Below, in pieces: positions 45,614 through 55,219 of a DNA stretch of 64,000 nucleotides; position 1 is the stretch's first letter, and the number at the start of each line of letters is the position of its first letter. Source of the DNA: Christensenella massiliensis (GTDB lineage: Bacteria > Bacillota > Clostridia > Christensenellales > Christensenellaceae); assembly GCA_900155415.1 (NCBI GenBank), contig LT700187.1, forward strand, positions 124,001 through 188,000, read 5' to 3'. A program made the translations under genes and the position numbers. The notes beneath the pieces are model-generated. The model made no database searches. It was given only the letters and a program-made list of their open reading frames with translations, and was not told the DNA's origin.

Positions 45614-45643
45614 ATTGCATAATTATTCATTTTTATGTATAAT
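45614..45643 (+). promoter_or_regulatory. argG promoter with ArgR-box-like operator
   Basis: TTGCAT (45615-45620), 17 bases, TATAAT (45638-45643). Overlapping the -35 box is TGCATAATTATTCA (45616-45629), which fits the ArgR/AhrC box (TGAATAATTATTCA type) with one mismatch. Repression by arginine is the expected control. Confidence 0.65.
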
Positions 45644-45698
45644 TATAAACATCAAATGAATGCAACGCACCTGTGTGCGCGGAAAAGGAGTTTTGGAC

Positions 45699-46922
45699 AT
45701 GAATGCAAAAAAACAGTATAACAAAGTAGTTCTCGCTTATTCGGGCGGCCTCGATACATCTATCATCATCCCGTGGCTCAAAGAGACCTATGGGGTGAAG
45801 GATGTGATCGCGGTCTGCGGCAACGTCGGGCAGGGAAAAGAGCTTGACGGCCTGTATGAAAAAGCCATCAACACCGGCGCGTCGGACGCTTATATTGAAG
45901 ATCTCACGGAAGAATTCATCACCGATTATGTCTATCCCACCATGCAGGCGGGCGCAGTATATGAGGGAAAATATTTGCTCGGCACCTCTTTTGCACGTCC
46001 GGTCATTGCAAAGCGCTTGGTCGAGATCGCCAAAGAAGTAGGCGCGGATGCCATCTGCCACGGCGCGACCGGCAAGGGTAACGATCAGGTGCGGTTTGAG
46101 CTTACGGTAAAAGCGCTTGCTCCTGATATCGACATCATCGCCCCGTGGCGCATCTGGGATATCAAGTCCCGCGAGGAAGAGATCGAATATGCACAGGCTC
46201 GGAATATCCCGGTTCCGGTCGATAAAGAGCATAATTACAGCATGGACGCCAACATTTGGCATCTTTCGCACGAAGGCTCCGACCTCGAAGACCCGTGGAA
46301 CGAACCGAAGGACGACCTCTACATGATCTGTAAAACGCCGGAAGAGGCGCCTGACAAGCCGTGTTATTTTACGATCGAATTTGAGCAGGGTATCCCGGTC
46401 TCCATCGACGGACAGAAATACGGTCCTGTGGAACTCATCACTAAGCTGAACGAGCTCGGTGCGGAAAACGGCGTGGGGATCGACGACCTCGTGGAAAACC
46501 GCCTCGTAGGCATGAAGAGCCGCGGCGTATATGAAAATCCCGGCGGACGTATCCTCTATACGGCGCATGCAGGCCTTGAAATGCTGACGCTCGATAAGGA
46601 TACCATGCACTATAAGGAAGGCGTCGCTGCGAAATATGCAGAGCTCGTATACGACGGCAAATGGTTCTGCCCGCTGCGCGAGGCGCTGGCGGCATTCGTG
46701 ACCGAAACGCAGAAAACAGTGACAGGCACAGTACGTATGAAGCTTTATAAAGGCAACTGCACACACGTCGGCCTCAAATCTCCCTATTCGCTGTACAGTG
46801 AAGAATTTGCTACGTTCGGCGAGGACGAGGTGTATGACCACAAGGACGCGGAGGGCTTCATCAACCTGTTCGGCCTGCCGCTCAAGGTGCGTGCACTCGC
46901 GCTCAAGGATAAAGAGGTCTAA
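45699..46922 (+). CDS. argG: Argininosuccinate synthase
   Basis: A 407-residue enzyme joining citrulline and aspartate with ATP. The P-loop-like motif [20 protein letters not shown] is intact, as are [14 protein letters not shown] and the C-terminal [16 protein letters not shown] 45699 has AAGGAG 11 bases upstream. The usual partner argH is not next to it; the gene is monocistronic and ends at a strong terminator. Confidence 0.97.
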   Translation: MNAKKQYNKVVLAYSGGLDTSIIIPWLKETYGVKDVIAVCGNVGQGKELDGLYEKAINTGASDAYIEDLTEEFITDYVYPTMQAGAVYEGKYLLGTSFARPVIAKRLVEIAKEVGADAICHGATGKGNDQVRFELTVKALAPDIDIIAPWRIWDIKSREEEIEYAQARNIPVPVDKEHNYSMDANIWHLSHEGSDLEDPWNEPKDDLYMICKTPEEAPDKPCYFTIEFEQGIPVSIDGQKYGPVELITKLNELGAENGVGIDDLVENRLVGMKSRGVYENPGGRILYTAHAGLEMLTLDKDTMHYKEGVAAKYAELVYDGKWFCPLREALAAFVTETQKTVTGTVRMKLYKGNCTHVGLKSPYSLYSEEFATFGEDEVYDHKDAEGFINLFGLPLKVRALALKDKEV

Positions 46923-46955
46923 ACCGCACCTCCTATCCTCCTTATGACCGCAAAG

Positions 46956-46990
46956 CAAAAGCCGGTATCTGCAAGGGATACCGGCTTTGT
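46956..46990. terminator. Bidirectional terminator between argG and the ABC exporter
   Basis: AAAGCCGGTATC-TGCAAGG-GATACCGGCTTT with A-rich and T-rich flanks, serving the convergent argG and ABC genes. Confidence 0.9.
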
Positions 46991-47006
46991 TGTTCCTTGA
47001 GGGCAT

Positions 47007-48872
47007 TTACAAAAACTGGCTGTTATAGAGGGCAGCATATACGCCGCCTATCTTCATCAGCTCGTCGTGTGTTCCCTGCTCTACAAGGTCCCCGTCCTTC
47101 AGGACGAGAATCAGGTCCGCATCGAATATCGTAGACAGCCTGTGGGCGATCTGAAAATTGGTCCGTCCCTCCGTCAGCTTTTTCATCGCATCTGTCATCA
47201 GCTTTTCTGTGCGCGTATCAACGGAGCTCGTCGCCTCATCCAAGATCAGTATTTGCGGGTCAGCACAGAATGCGCGTGCGATCGTGAGCAGCTGCTTCTG
47301 CCCCGAAGAAAGGTTCCCTGCGCTTTCATCGATAACCGTATCGTAACCGTCCGGCAAAGTGCGGATAAAATAATCTGCATTTGCCATTCGGCACGCTTCC
47401 TCCACCTCTTCGTCCGTGGCTTCCGGCCGTCCATATCGAATGTTATCACGAATACTGGCCGAATAGAGCCACGTATCCTGAAGCACCATGCCAAACAGAC
47501 TGCGAACGTTTTGGCGCGTCATTTCGGCGGCATCCACGCCGTCGATTCTGATCGCGCCGCCATTCAGATCGTAAAAACGCATCAGCAGGTTAATGAGCGT
47601 CGTTTTCCCAGCGCCGGTCGGTCCGCATATCCCGACCTTTTGCCCATGCCTTATTTCCGCGTTCATGTCTGTGATCAGAATACGGTCGGGCGAATAGCCG
47701 AATTTCACATGCTCAAATGTAATATTCCCCTCAGTTTTTTCGATCCGGACAGCATCCTTCCGTTCTTCGGGTATTTCCGGCTCATCCAAAAATTCAAATA
47801 CACGTTCTGCCGCTGCAAGCGTACTCTGCATCATATTGACAATATTGGACGTCTGGATGATGGGCTGTGTAAATTGCTGCATATATTGCAAAAATGCTTG
47901 GATCGCGCCAATGGTGAGCGAGCCGCCCGCTGTCAGAAGTCCGCCGAGAATACAGATGCCTACATATCCTAAATTCCCGACGAGATTGGTCGCCGGCATC
48001 ATAATGGAGGATGCGAACTGTGCACGCCGCGCATTTTCGTTAAGCGTATCGTTCATTTCGTCAAATTCCCGCTCCGCGCGCTTCTCGCCGCCATACAGCT
48101 TTAAGACGTCATGGCCTGCGTAATGCTCCTCTACATAGCTGTTTACAGCTCCAAGCCCCTCTTGCTGGCCTTTAAAAAATGTCTGGGACTTCTTTGCGAT
48201 CCGCGAGCAAACGAACAGCGCAGCAGGCAGAACTACGAGTGCTATCAGCGCCATCTGCCAATTGAGCGTAAACATCATGATCACAATGCCGATGATCGTA
48301 AAAAGCGCTGTCAGAAGCTGCGTCATGATCTGCTGAAGCGAGGTCGATATCGTTTCGATATCCGTTGTTGTACGGGATAATACGTCCCCGTGCGTATGCG
48401 TATCATAATAGTTGAGCGGAAGCCTCTGTATTTTCCGGTCTACATTTTCCCGCAGGTCAAACATCGCGCGCTGCGCCACCTGCGCCGTAATCTTCTGCTG
48501 CAAATAGGTAAAAAGTGCCGAAAGTCCATAAATAGCGACAAGGATCATCAGTACCATCTTCAGTACCGGCATATCGCCCTCATTGAGGGGCGCCCCGACA
48601 TAATTTCCCTCCGCATCGACATTTTCACGGATCTCTTCTACTCCCGCCAATCCCGGGTCGTTGACATCCAGATCCAATACGCCCGTTTGGTTATACTGCG
48701 CGCGCATAGTGATCACATTGGTCGCCGTTCCCAGAACACGCGGGCCGGTGATCAAAAAAATCACGCCTACGACCGCGCAGATCAGCAGCAGGGCAACCTT
48801 TTTTCTATATGGCTTCAGATAGCCAATCAGCCGTTTTGCAGCCGAAGTGTTTTCCGGTGACTTTTTTGTCAT
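47007..48872 (-). CDS. ABC exporter subunit (canonical ATPase site half)
   Basis: A 621-residue half transporter: six N-terminal membrane helices with a large extracytoplasmic insertion after helix 1 (about 55-105, acidic), then an ABC domain with GPTGAGKTTLINLL, LSSGQKQLLTIARAF and ILILDEATSSVDTRTE (catalytic Glu present). With the partner gene it forms a heterodimeric exporter of the multidrug type (YheIH/TM287-288 style). Substrate unknown. The two genes overlap by 4 bases. Confidence 0.9.
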   Translation of the reverse strand: MTKKSPENTSAAKRLIGYLKPYRKKVALLLICAVVGVIFLITGPRVLGTATNVITMRAQYNQTGVLDLDVNDPGLAGVEEIRENVDAEGNYVGAPLNEGDMPVLKMVLMILVAIYGLSALFTYLQQKITAQVAQRAMFDLRENVDRKIQRLPLNYYDTHTHGDVLSRTTTDIETISTSLQQIMTQLLTALFTIIGIVIMMFTLNWQMALIALVVLPAALFVCSRIAKKSQTFFKGQQEGLGAVNSYVEEHYAGHDVLKLYGGEKRAEREFDEMNDTLNENARRAQFASSIMMPATNLVGNLGYVGICILGGLLTAGGSLTIGAIQAFLQYMQQFTQPIIQTSNIVNMMQSTLAAAERVFEFLDEPEIPEERKDAVRIEKTEGNITFEHVKFGYSPDRILITDMNAEIRHGQKVGICGPTGAGKTTLINLLMRFYDLNGGAIRIDGVDAAEMTRQNVRSLFGMVLQDTWLYSASIRDNIRYGRPEATDEEVEEACRMANADYFIRTLPDGYDTVIDESAGNLSSGQKQLLTIARAFCADPQILILDEATSSVDTRTEKLMTDAMKKLTEGRTNFQIAHRLSTIFDADLILVLKDGDLVEQGTHDELMKIGGVYAALYNSQFL

Positions 48873-50599
48873 TTCCTTTCACCTCCCTCGGCCAATTGTG
48901 TTTTTGCGATCTGTGCATAAACACTGCATCCCGCGAGCAGTTCTTCATGCGTTCCTTCTCCGATGATCCTGCCTTTATCCATCACGAGTATTTTGTCCGC
49001 GTTCATGATGGTTCCTACCCGCTGCGCTACAATAATGACCGTCGCGTTTTGCGTATTCTCACGGATGGCCTGACGCACAGCCGCATCCGTTTTAAAGTCC
49101 AGCGCAGAAAAGCTGTCGTCGAATACAAAAATATTCGCATCTGTCGCCATCGCGCGGGCAATGGCAAGGCGCTGGCGCTGTCCGCCGGATACGTTCGTTC
49201 CGCCCTCTGCGACCGGATCGTCGTATCCAAGCTCCTTACGCGAAATAAAATCGTCTGCCTGCGCAATCTGTGCGGCGCGCTTCACCTGCCCGCCGCTCAT
49301 GTTTTCGTTTGAAAACGCAATATTGGAACGAATTGTTCCCGCAAATAAATTAGACTTCTGCGGAACGTATCCGATCCGTTTTCGAAGCTCTGTGAGGTCA
49401 TATTCCCGCACATCTATGCCGTCCACCAGAACCGTTCCTCTCTCTGGGTCGCGCAGACGCGGTATCATACAGATCACAGACGATTTTCCGCTTCCCGTTG
49501 CGCCGATCAGCGCCGTTGTCTGTCCGGGCATTGCGGTAAAGCTGATATTCGAAACTGCCGGAATGTCTGAATTTCCATAACTGAGCGTCACATCACGAAA
49601 TTCAACTATTCCCGTTTTCTTTTCCGGCACCTTAGGCTGCTCCGCATTCGTGATGGCTGGTTCTATCTCCAGCACCTCTACGATGCGCTCCGCGCATACG
49701 CTGGCCCGCGGCATGAGCGCAAAAATAAGCGACATCATAACGAGCGCATACATGATCAGCATCAGATACTGAATGAGCGCCATCATATCCCCTACCTGAA
49801 TAACACCCATCGATATCTGCCTGCCCCCAAACCATACGACCGCTACCGTTCCAAGGTTTATGATCAGCATAAGAAGCGGCATCAGGGTGGATACCTTTAC
49901 CTGCGATCTTGTGGAAGCCTGCGTCATATCCTCGTTGGCCTCCTCAAAGCGTTTTTCCTCACGTTCTTCAGCCGTAAACGCGCGTACGACGCGTACTCCG
50001 GTGATATTCTCCCGTATGATCAGGTTTACCTTATCCAGCTTCGCCTGCATTGAACGGAAGATAGGAAAAGCGCTGCGGAGCACCATCACCAAAAATACCA
50101 CGATGATCGGCATACAGACGACCAGTACCATGGCCAGCTCAGCGTTTTTCTGAAATGCAAGCGTGATTCCCCCAATACACATGATCGGCGCTAATATGAT
50201 CACCCGGAACAGCATGATCGTAAAGTTTTGGACCTGTAGGATATCGTTTGTAGAACGTGTCGTCAGGGACGACGTTCCGATCCGGTCAAATTCCTCCAGC
50301 GTGAACCGGTCGATATGGCGGAACAGCTTTTTACGCGTGTCCGTGCAGAACCCCACCGCGGCTTTAGAAGCAAAATATCCTACTCCAATCGCCGATGCGG
50401 AGCCTGCAAGCGTAATGCAGATCATAATGATCCCGGCCGTCACGATAAAATTCATGTCCCCCTGTACAACCCCTCTGTCGATGATAAGAGACATCATAGA
50501 CGGCAGCATCAACATGGAAAACGCCTGTACGAAAAGCAGCAGGACCATCAAGATCAATTGCTTCGCATACGCTTTCAATCCCTTGTAAAGCTTCAGCAT
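48869..50599 (-). CDS. ABC exporter subunit (degenerate ATPase site half)
   Basis: A 576-residue half transporter: six membrane helices and an ABC domain with GATGSGKSSVICMI, VSGGQRQRLAIARAM, but Walker B IFVFDDSFSALD, where Asp replaces the catalytic Glu. Such an altered site is typical of one half of heterodimeric ABC exporters, which supports pairing with the product of 47007-48872. It is read first; the preceding small membrane gene ends 22 bases upstream. Confidence 0.9.
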   Translation of the reverse strand: MLKLYKGLKAYAKQLILMVLLLFVQAFSMLMLPSMMSLIIDRGVVQGDMNFIVTAGIIMICITLAGSASAIGVGYFASKAAVGFCTDTRKKLFRHIDRFTLEEFDRIGTSSLTTRSTNDILQVQNFTIMLFRVIILAPIMCIGGITLAFQKNAELAMVLVVCMPIIVVFLVMVLRSAFPIFRSMQAKLDKVNLIIRENITGVRVVRAFTAEEREEKRFEEANEDMTQASTRSQVKVSTLMPLLMLIINLGTVAVVWFGGRQISMGVIQVGDMMALIQYLMLIMYALVMMSLIFALMPRASVCAERIVEVLEIEPAITNAEQPKVPEKKTGIVEFRDVTLSYGNSDIPAVSNISFTAMPGQTTALIGATGSGKSSVICMIPRLRDPERGTVLVDGIDVREYDLTELRKRIGYVPQKSNLFAGTIRSNIAFSNENMSGGQVKRAAQIAQADDFISRKELGYDDPVAEGGTNVSGGQRQRLAIARAMATDANIFVFDDSFSALDFKTDAAVRQAIRENTQNATVIIVAQRVGTIMNADKILVMDKGRIIGEGTHEELLAGCSVYAQIAKTQLAEGGERK

Positions 50600-50621
50600 A
50601 CTGTCCTCCTCTATTTATTTC

Positions 50622-50888
50622 TTATAATATATCCGGCATAGAATATCCATGTAAAAGCATGAGCGCAAGATAACAGACGGCCGCTCCGACGGCGAGTACG
50701 ATGCCGGTCACCGAACAAATGCGCTTTCCTTTTTCCGGGCTCCTGCGCCCTTTATTTCCAAGGATAATGGCGGCGGCCGCACAAATAAAGCCTGCCCAGA
50801 ACCATATTCCATCCAAGAGTACGGTGTACGCCAGCACGCCAAGCGCTACATTTATGCCGGACCATATCTTCATTCCTTTTGTCTGCAT
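50622..50888 (-). CDS. Small membrane protein upstream of the ABC exporter
   Basis: An 88-residue protein with three hydrophobic stretches (about 10-25, 28-44, 60-80) separated by GNKGRRSPEKGKR, a positively charged loop. The layout is like DUF4190-type proteins, but no firm family is recognised. It may be co-transcribed with the exporter genes. Confidence 0.55.
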   Translation of the reverse strand: MQTKGMKIWSGINVALGVLAYTVLLDGIWFWAGFICAAAAIILGNKGRRSPEKGKRICSVTGIVLAVGAAVCYLALMLLHGYSMPDIL

Positions 50889-51034
50889 GATCTATCCTTT
50901 TCAACGGTCTCATCAAAACCATTGGCTCGCGGCTTTATAAAAGCGTTTTGAAACAAGAAACGGCGATGCGCCTTGCCGTCCGGGCATCGCCGTTTTTTCA
51001 TCCTTTTTTGTCAGGCTACATGGCAAAGCTGTCA

Positions 51035-51649
51035 TCATTTTCTGCAAGCGAGCTTTCCCGAGCATGCCTCCGCAAAGAGTGCTATGCCCCCTACGATCAA
51101 ATAGATGGCAAAAATCCATTCCATCGTAAACCACCCTGCAATCGGAGCACAGATGATCAGAATACCGAGAATGAGGTTGATGATACCGCTTGCAAGGATC
51201 CAGCCTGCTCCCGGCTCTCCCTCTTTCTTAAATGCACCGTATGACGAGATCTGGGTGATTCCTCCGAAAAGGGCAAAGAACCCGATAATAAAGGAGAATG
51301 TAGAGATCATATTGATCCTCCCATACATTCCTCCCAGTGCTTCCACAAGTATCAAAATACCGAGAAGCGTAAAAATGATGCCGTTCGCGATCGTCCAGCC
51401 ATTACGATAGTCAGCAGGCGTGCGGACATAGGCAACGATATCAAAAACACCGTAAATAATGAATCCGATCGTTACAAGATATGCGATCCCAAGCCCCATG
51501 ATAAGCGGCGCACAAAAGATCAATATCCCCAATACCACCATGCAGACCGCAATCACGATACCAGCCGTTTTATTGCCTCCTGACATTTTGCGCACCATTT
51601 CATTCATCCCGGTACGCGCTTTCCTCTTCTCTCCCTGACTGTTTTCCAT
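51035..51649 (-). CDS. HdeD/DUF308-type membrane protein
   Basis: A 204-residue protein with six hydrophobic segments in three repeated pairs, each containing a GILI-type turn (VVLGILIFCAPLIMGLGIAY, LLGILILVEALGG, LILGILIICAPIAGWFTMEW). This is the HdeD/DUF308 pattern. HdeD helps acid resistance in enterics; the role in Clostridia is unknown. The N-terminus is charged (MENSQGEKRKARTGM). GGGAGG lies 11 bases before ATG 51649. Confidence 0.75.
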   Translation of the reverse strand: MENSQGEKRKARTGMNEMVRKMSGGNKTAGIVIAVCMVVLGILIFCAPLIMGLGIAYLVTIGFIIYGVFDIVAYVRTPADYRNGWTIANGIIFTLLGILILVEALGGMYGRINMISTFSFIIGFFALFGGITQISSYGAFKKEGEPGAGWILASGIINLILGILIICAPIAGWFTMEWIFAIYLIVGGIALFAEACSGKLACRK

Positions 51650-52209
51650 AACTTATGATACCTCCCTGTATTAAGATTGATATAACTTAAGAGCACAGCA
51701 TAGGCCGGACATATCTTTTTTCATTTGCTTTCGTACTCTTTTCGGGCTGTTTTCCCTTTTGCCGTTCGTCTTAAAAATTTGAAGTTTACCGGCGCGTTCT
51801 ATTATAGCAAACCTTGCGCCATCTGAATGCCTGCAGAAAAAATATGACGATTAGCGGACATTTCTCCGCCTGCGTCATGGGCCGTATTCTATTACAGGCA
51901 GGGGTATGCGCCTATATCGGTATCTGCCTTTCACGTTAAACGATCATATTCTTCAAAGAAACTGCGCATATTTTAGAAATAAAGCTTTTTCCGCCAAGCC
52001 CAGCTCTCGTTATCCCTTTACAAAACGTGCTTCTGCAGGGGCACAGCCATTTTTTATTCCTTTCCAAACCTGTTTTCCAGCGAGACGTTTGTTTTTTAAA
52101 TATCAAATCGTCTTCCGGAACGGAGACACGTATACCGTTTTTTTTGCTCCGTTCAAGAGCCTATTTTTACAGCCGATTTATTTAATTTCCATTTTTTCTT
52201 TTCCGCATA
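51650..52209. other. Gene-poor stretch upstream of the feo operon
   Basis: About 560 bases with no convincing gene: a 106-codon plus-strand frame at 51906-52226 has no ribosome site and biased, Phe-rich composition. T-rich tracts (for example around 52080-52200) are frequent. I see no tRNA or clear riboswitch. Confidence 0.5.
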
Positions 52210-52238
52210 TTGACATCTTTGGTTAGCGATGGTAAACT
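52210..52238 (+). promoter_or_regulatory. feo operon promoter
   Basis: TTGACA (52210-52215), 17 bases, TAAACT (52233-52238). The same -35/-10 pair and spacing recurs at 55688-55716 before the FeoB-associated protein. A DtxR-type half-matched box TTAGCGATGGTAAA (52223-52236) overlaps the spacer and -10. Confidence 0.7.
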
Positions 52239-52253
52239 GACATGTGGAAAAGG

Positions 52254-52304
52254 GTTAGGGAACGCTAACTCATATATTGATCCATACTATTAGCTTGTGC
52301 TAAT
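52254..52304 (+). promoter_or_regulatory. Two DtxR-family operator boxes in the feo leader
   Basis: GTTAGGGAACGCTAAC (52254-52269) and the perfect palindrome ATTAGCTTGTGCTAAT (52289-52304) share the form TTAGC-N4-GCTAA. They lie just downstream of the promoter, a repressing position. The same form occurs at 52918-52933, 55727-55742 and 55761-55776. Confidence 0.7.
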
Positions 52305-52324
52305 CGGAAGGAGTGTTTACTATT

Positions 52325-52543
52325 ATGCCTCTTACACTTGCCCCAGCGGGAAAAAGGGCTTTTATCTGCAAAATCAAAGGCAAAGACGATGTACGTCATT
52401 TTTTGGGGAGCCTTGGCTTTGTAGAGGGCGAGCATGTGACCGTCGTTTCCGAAATGGGCGGAAACATGATCGTAAATGTAAAAGATACGCGTATTGCGAT
52501 CAGCAAAACTATGGCCAACCGGATCATGGTAGCGGAAGCATAA
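52325..52543 (+). CDS. feoA: FeoA family protein (first)
   Basis: A 72-residue SH3-like protein (MPLTLAPAGKRAFICKIKGK ... IRISKT-like end AISKTMANRIMVAEA). FeoA helps the FeoB ferrous iron transporter. GGAAGGAG precedes ATG 52325; an upstream in-frame ATG at 52313 falls on the ribosome site. It is followed by a second FeoA gene, an arrangement common in Clostridia. Confidence 0.88.
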   Translation: MPLTLAPAGKRAFICKIKGKDDVRHFLGSLGFVEGEHVTVVSEMGGNMIVNVKDTRIAISKTMANRIMVAEA

Positions 52544-52626
52544 AAATTTTTGCCTGAAACGCCTTTGCGTTCGGAAGTATTGTATTTTTGCGCCTTTTGC
52601 GGCGCATACCGGAAAGGAGGAGCGAT

Positions 52627-52869
52627 ATGAATCAGGATGTATCCGGAGAAAAAACTCTGCGCAACACGCCGTGCGGACAAACGGTGACGATCACGAGACT
52701 GACGGGCTCGGGCGCGGTAAAACGCAGAATTATGGACATGGGCCTTACGAAAGGTACACAGGTCTACGTCCGCAAGGTTGCCCCGCTCGGGGACCCGGTA
52801 GAGATCACTGTACGCGGCTACGAGCTTTCTATCCGCAAGGCAGACGCTGAGATGATCCATGTAGGCTAA
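52627..52869 (+). CDS. feoA: FeoA family protein (second)
   Basis: An 80-residue protein: TPCGQTVTITRLTGSGAVKR, MDMGLTKGTQVYVRKVAPLG, and ISIRKADA-type end (LSIRKADAEMIHVG). It is closer to the classic FeoA pattern than the first copy. AAAGGAGG precedes ATG 52627. A hairpin-T stretch and an operator-like box lie between it and feoB. Confidence 0.9.
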   Translation: MNQDVSGEKTLRNTPCGQTVTITRLTGSGAVKRRIMDMGLTKGTQVYVRKVAPLGDPVEITVRGYELSIRKADAEMIHVG

Positions 52870-52882
52870 CGTTTTCTAAAAA

Positions 52883-52907
52883 CGGCAGGGTTTCCCCTGC
52901 ATTTTTT
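52883..52907 (+). terminator. Terminator-like hairpin between feoA2 and feoB
   Basis: GGCAGGG-TTT-CCCCTGC followed by ATTTTTTAAG. It would reduce read-through from feoA into feoB. Confidence 0.65.
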
Positions 52908-52917
52908 AAGAAACACT

Positions 52918-52933
52918 GTTAGCTTCAACTAAC
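52918..52933 (+). promoter_or_regulatory. DtxR-family box between feoA2 and feoB
   Basis: GTTAGCTTCAACTAAC, a palindrome of the same form as the feo promoter boxes (one half-site changed, ACTAA for GCTAA), immediately before the feoB ribosome site. Confidence 0.55.
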
Positions 52934-52953
52934 TTTTGAAGAGGAGGAAGCAA

Positions 52954-55095
52954 ATGAAACTTGCATTAGCAGGCAACCCAAACTGCGGCAAGACCACGAT
53001 GTTCAACAATTTGACGGGCGCGTCGCAGTACGTCGGCAACTGGCCGGGCGTAACGGTTGAAAAGAAAGAAGGTAAATTAAAGGAGCATAAGGACGTTATC
53101 ATTACGGACCTGCCGGGCATCTATTCCCTGTCTCCCTACACACTCGAGGAAGTCGTCGCACGAAATTATTTATTAGAAGAGAGTCCCGACGTTATCATCG
53201 ACATCGTAGACGCAACAAATATCGAGCGTAACCTGTATCTTACCACGCAGCTTTTGGAAACGGGCGTTCCCGTCGTCATTGCGCTCAACATGATGGACGT
53301 CATCAAGAAGCGCGGCGATAAGATCGATATAAAAAAGCTGAGCGAAAAACTGGGCTGCCCCGTTGTCGAAACGTCGGCCCTCAAGGGAACCGGCCTTTCC
53401 AAACTGATCGAGACTGCGCTGTCTCTTGCCAAAGCAGTCGAGATACAGCCTATCGTCCATAAATTTGCGGCCGACGTAGAGGCTGCTCTCACCGACATAG
53501 AGGGCATTCTTGACGGCGTGGTTGAAAAGAAAAATCTGCGCTGGTACGCCATCAAGCTGTTCGAGCGTGATGAAAAAATAGAAAAACATTTCAAATTCAA
53601 GGCAGATACTCGTCAAAAAATCGACGAGATCATCAAATTATGTGAAAACCAATATGATGACGACAGTGAAAGCATCATCACCAATGAGCGTTATACTTAT
53701 ATCCACGGCCTGATGCGTGAATGCGTGAAAAAGCGTACGGAGCAAATGACGGTTTCTGACAAGATAGACCGCGTCGTCACCAACCGTATCGCGGCGATCC
53801 CGATCTTCATCGGCGTAATGTTTCTCGTGTATTTCATATCGGTAAGCTGGCTTGGTACTATCGTTACAGACTGGACGAACGATGTACTGTTCGGCGAATA
53901 TATCTCCGGCTGGGCAACGAGCGGCCTTGAGGCCATCGGCGCGGCCGATTGGGCGCAGAGCCTTGTAGTAGACGGTATCATCGGCGGCGTCGGTGCGATC
54001 ATCGGCTTTGTACCGCAGATGCTGATCCTGTTCATCCTGCTCGGTATTTTAGAGGACTGCGGCTATATGGCGCGTATTGCGTTCATCATGGATCGTATCT
54101 TCCGTCGTTTTGGCCTTTCGGGCAAATCCTTTATTCCGATGCTCGTCGCTTCGGGCTGTGGTGTTCCCGGCGTTATGGCAAGCCGTACCATCGAAAATGA
54201 GTCCGACCGCCGTATGACGATCATGACGACCACTTTCGTGCCCTGTGGTGCGAAGCTTCCCATCATCGCCCTTATCGCAGGCGCGATGTTCCCGGAAAAT
54301 TCATGGTGGCTGGCGCCGTGCGCATACTTCCTTGGCATTGGCATGGTCATCATCTCGGGTATTATCCTGAAAAAGACAAAGCCTTTCGCAGGAGAGCCTG
54401 CTCCTTTCGTCATGGAGCTCCCGCAATACCGTGCTCCGGGCGCAAAAGGCGTTCTGATGCACATGTGGGAACGCGGAAAATCGTTCATCAAAAAAGCCGG
54501 TACGATCATCTTTGCTTCTACAGTCGTTATCTGGCTGCTCAGCAATTTCAATGCATCGTTCGAGATGGTAGACATCAATGACAGTATGCTTGCCTCGATC
54601 GGTAACGCGATCGCTCCGGTCTTTGCGCCGCTCGGCTTCGGAGACTGGCAGTCCTCCGTGGCGACGATCACGGGCCTTGTGGCCAAAGAGAATGTCGTGG
54701 CGACGATGGGTGTCCTGCACGGTATCCCGGACGCAACGGAAGAAACGGTGGCTCTGCTCCAGAGCGTGGCCGGCAGCTTCACAGTCGTAAGCGCGTTCTC
54801 GTTCATGGCTTTCAACCTGCTCTGCGCTCCCTGCTTCGCGGCGATCGGTGCGATCAAGCGCGAAATGGGCAATGCAAAGTGGACATGGGCGGCGATCGGC
54901 TATCAGACTCTGCTCGCTTATGTCGTTGCTTTCATCATCTTCCAGCTCGGCAGCGTGTTCGTTCTCGGCCAGCCGTTCGGCGTGGGTGCTGTGATTGCCA
55001 TTGCACTGATAGCGCTTATTATATGGCTCATGGCCCGCAAGGGTTACGATCCTTCCAAGAACCGTTCGCTTTCCGCTGTGGAAGCACGTAACTAA
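52954..55095 (+). CDS. feoB: Ferrous iron transporter FeoB
   Basis: A 713-residue membrane GTPase for Fe(II) uptake. N-terminal G domain: GNPNCGKTTMFNNLTG (G1), VTVEKKEG, DLPGIYSLSPYTLEE (G3), LNMMDV (G4). Then a helical spacer and the membrane core (about 280-690) with two Gate motifs, the second in ASGCGVPGVMASRTIEN and PCGAKLPIIALI. GGAGGAAG precedes ATG 52954. Its own operator-like box suggests a separate iron-controlled step in the operon. Confidence 0.97.
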   Translation: MKLALAGNPNCGKTTMFNNLTGASQYVGNWPGVTVEKKEGKLKEHKDVIITDLPGIYSLSPYTLEEVVARNYLLEESPDVIIDIVDATNIERNLYLTTQLLETGVPVVIALNMMDVIKKRGDKIDIKKLSEKLGCPVVETSALKGTGLSKLIETALSLAKAVEIQPIVHKFAADVEAALTDIEGILDGVVEKKNLRWYAIKLFERDEKIEKHFKFKADTRQKIDEIIKLCENQYDDDSESIITNERYTYIHGLMRECVKKRTEQMTVSDKIDRVVTNRIAAIPIFIGVMFLVYFISVSWLGTIVTDWTNDVLFGEYISGWATSGLEAIGAADWAQSLVVDGIIGGVGAIIGFVPQMLILFILLGILEDCGYMARIAFIMDRIFRRFGLSGKSFIPMLVASGCGVPGVMASRTIENESDRRMTIMTTTFVPCGAKLPIIALIAGAMFPENSWWLAPCAYFLGIGMVIISGIILKKTKPFAGEPAPFVMELPQYRAPGAKGVLMHMWERGKSFIKKAGTIIFASTVVIWLLSNFNASFEMVDINDSMLASIGNAIAPVFAPLGFGDWQSSVATITGLVAKENVVATMGVLHGIPDATEETVALLQSVAGSFTVVSAFSFMAFNLLCAPCFAAIGAIKREMGNAKWTWAAIGYQTLLAYVVAFIIFQLGSVFVLGQPFGVGAVIAIALIALIIWLMARKGYDPSKNRSLSAVEARN

Positions 55096-55125
55096 GCTTA
55101 TACCTTATAATAGATTCTCCTAAAC

Positions 55126-55182
55126 CTCGGGCCGGACCTCCCGGCCCAAACAAAAGGCCCCCTATCCGGAGGCCTTTTCCTT
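55126..55182. terminator. Terminators between feoB and the DtxR-family gene
   Basis: GGGCCGG-ACCTC-CCGGCCC (55130-55148 region) and AAAAGGCC...GGCCTTTTCC (55152-55180), the second with A and T tracts usable by both convergent genes. Confidence 0.8.
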
Positions 55183-55219
55183 TATTTCTTATGTTCTTTC
55201 CGCACAATGCGGCGCACAT

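Noticed and set aside
45633-47006. A 457-codon minus-strand frame opposite argG
   Set aside because: It mirrors argG, which has full family similarity, promoter and ribosome site; the antisense frame has none of these.
51906-52226. A 106-codon plus-strand frame upstream of feo
   Set aside because: No ribosome site, Phe-rich, overlaps the feo promoter; not a credible gene.
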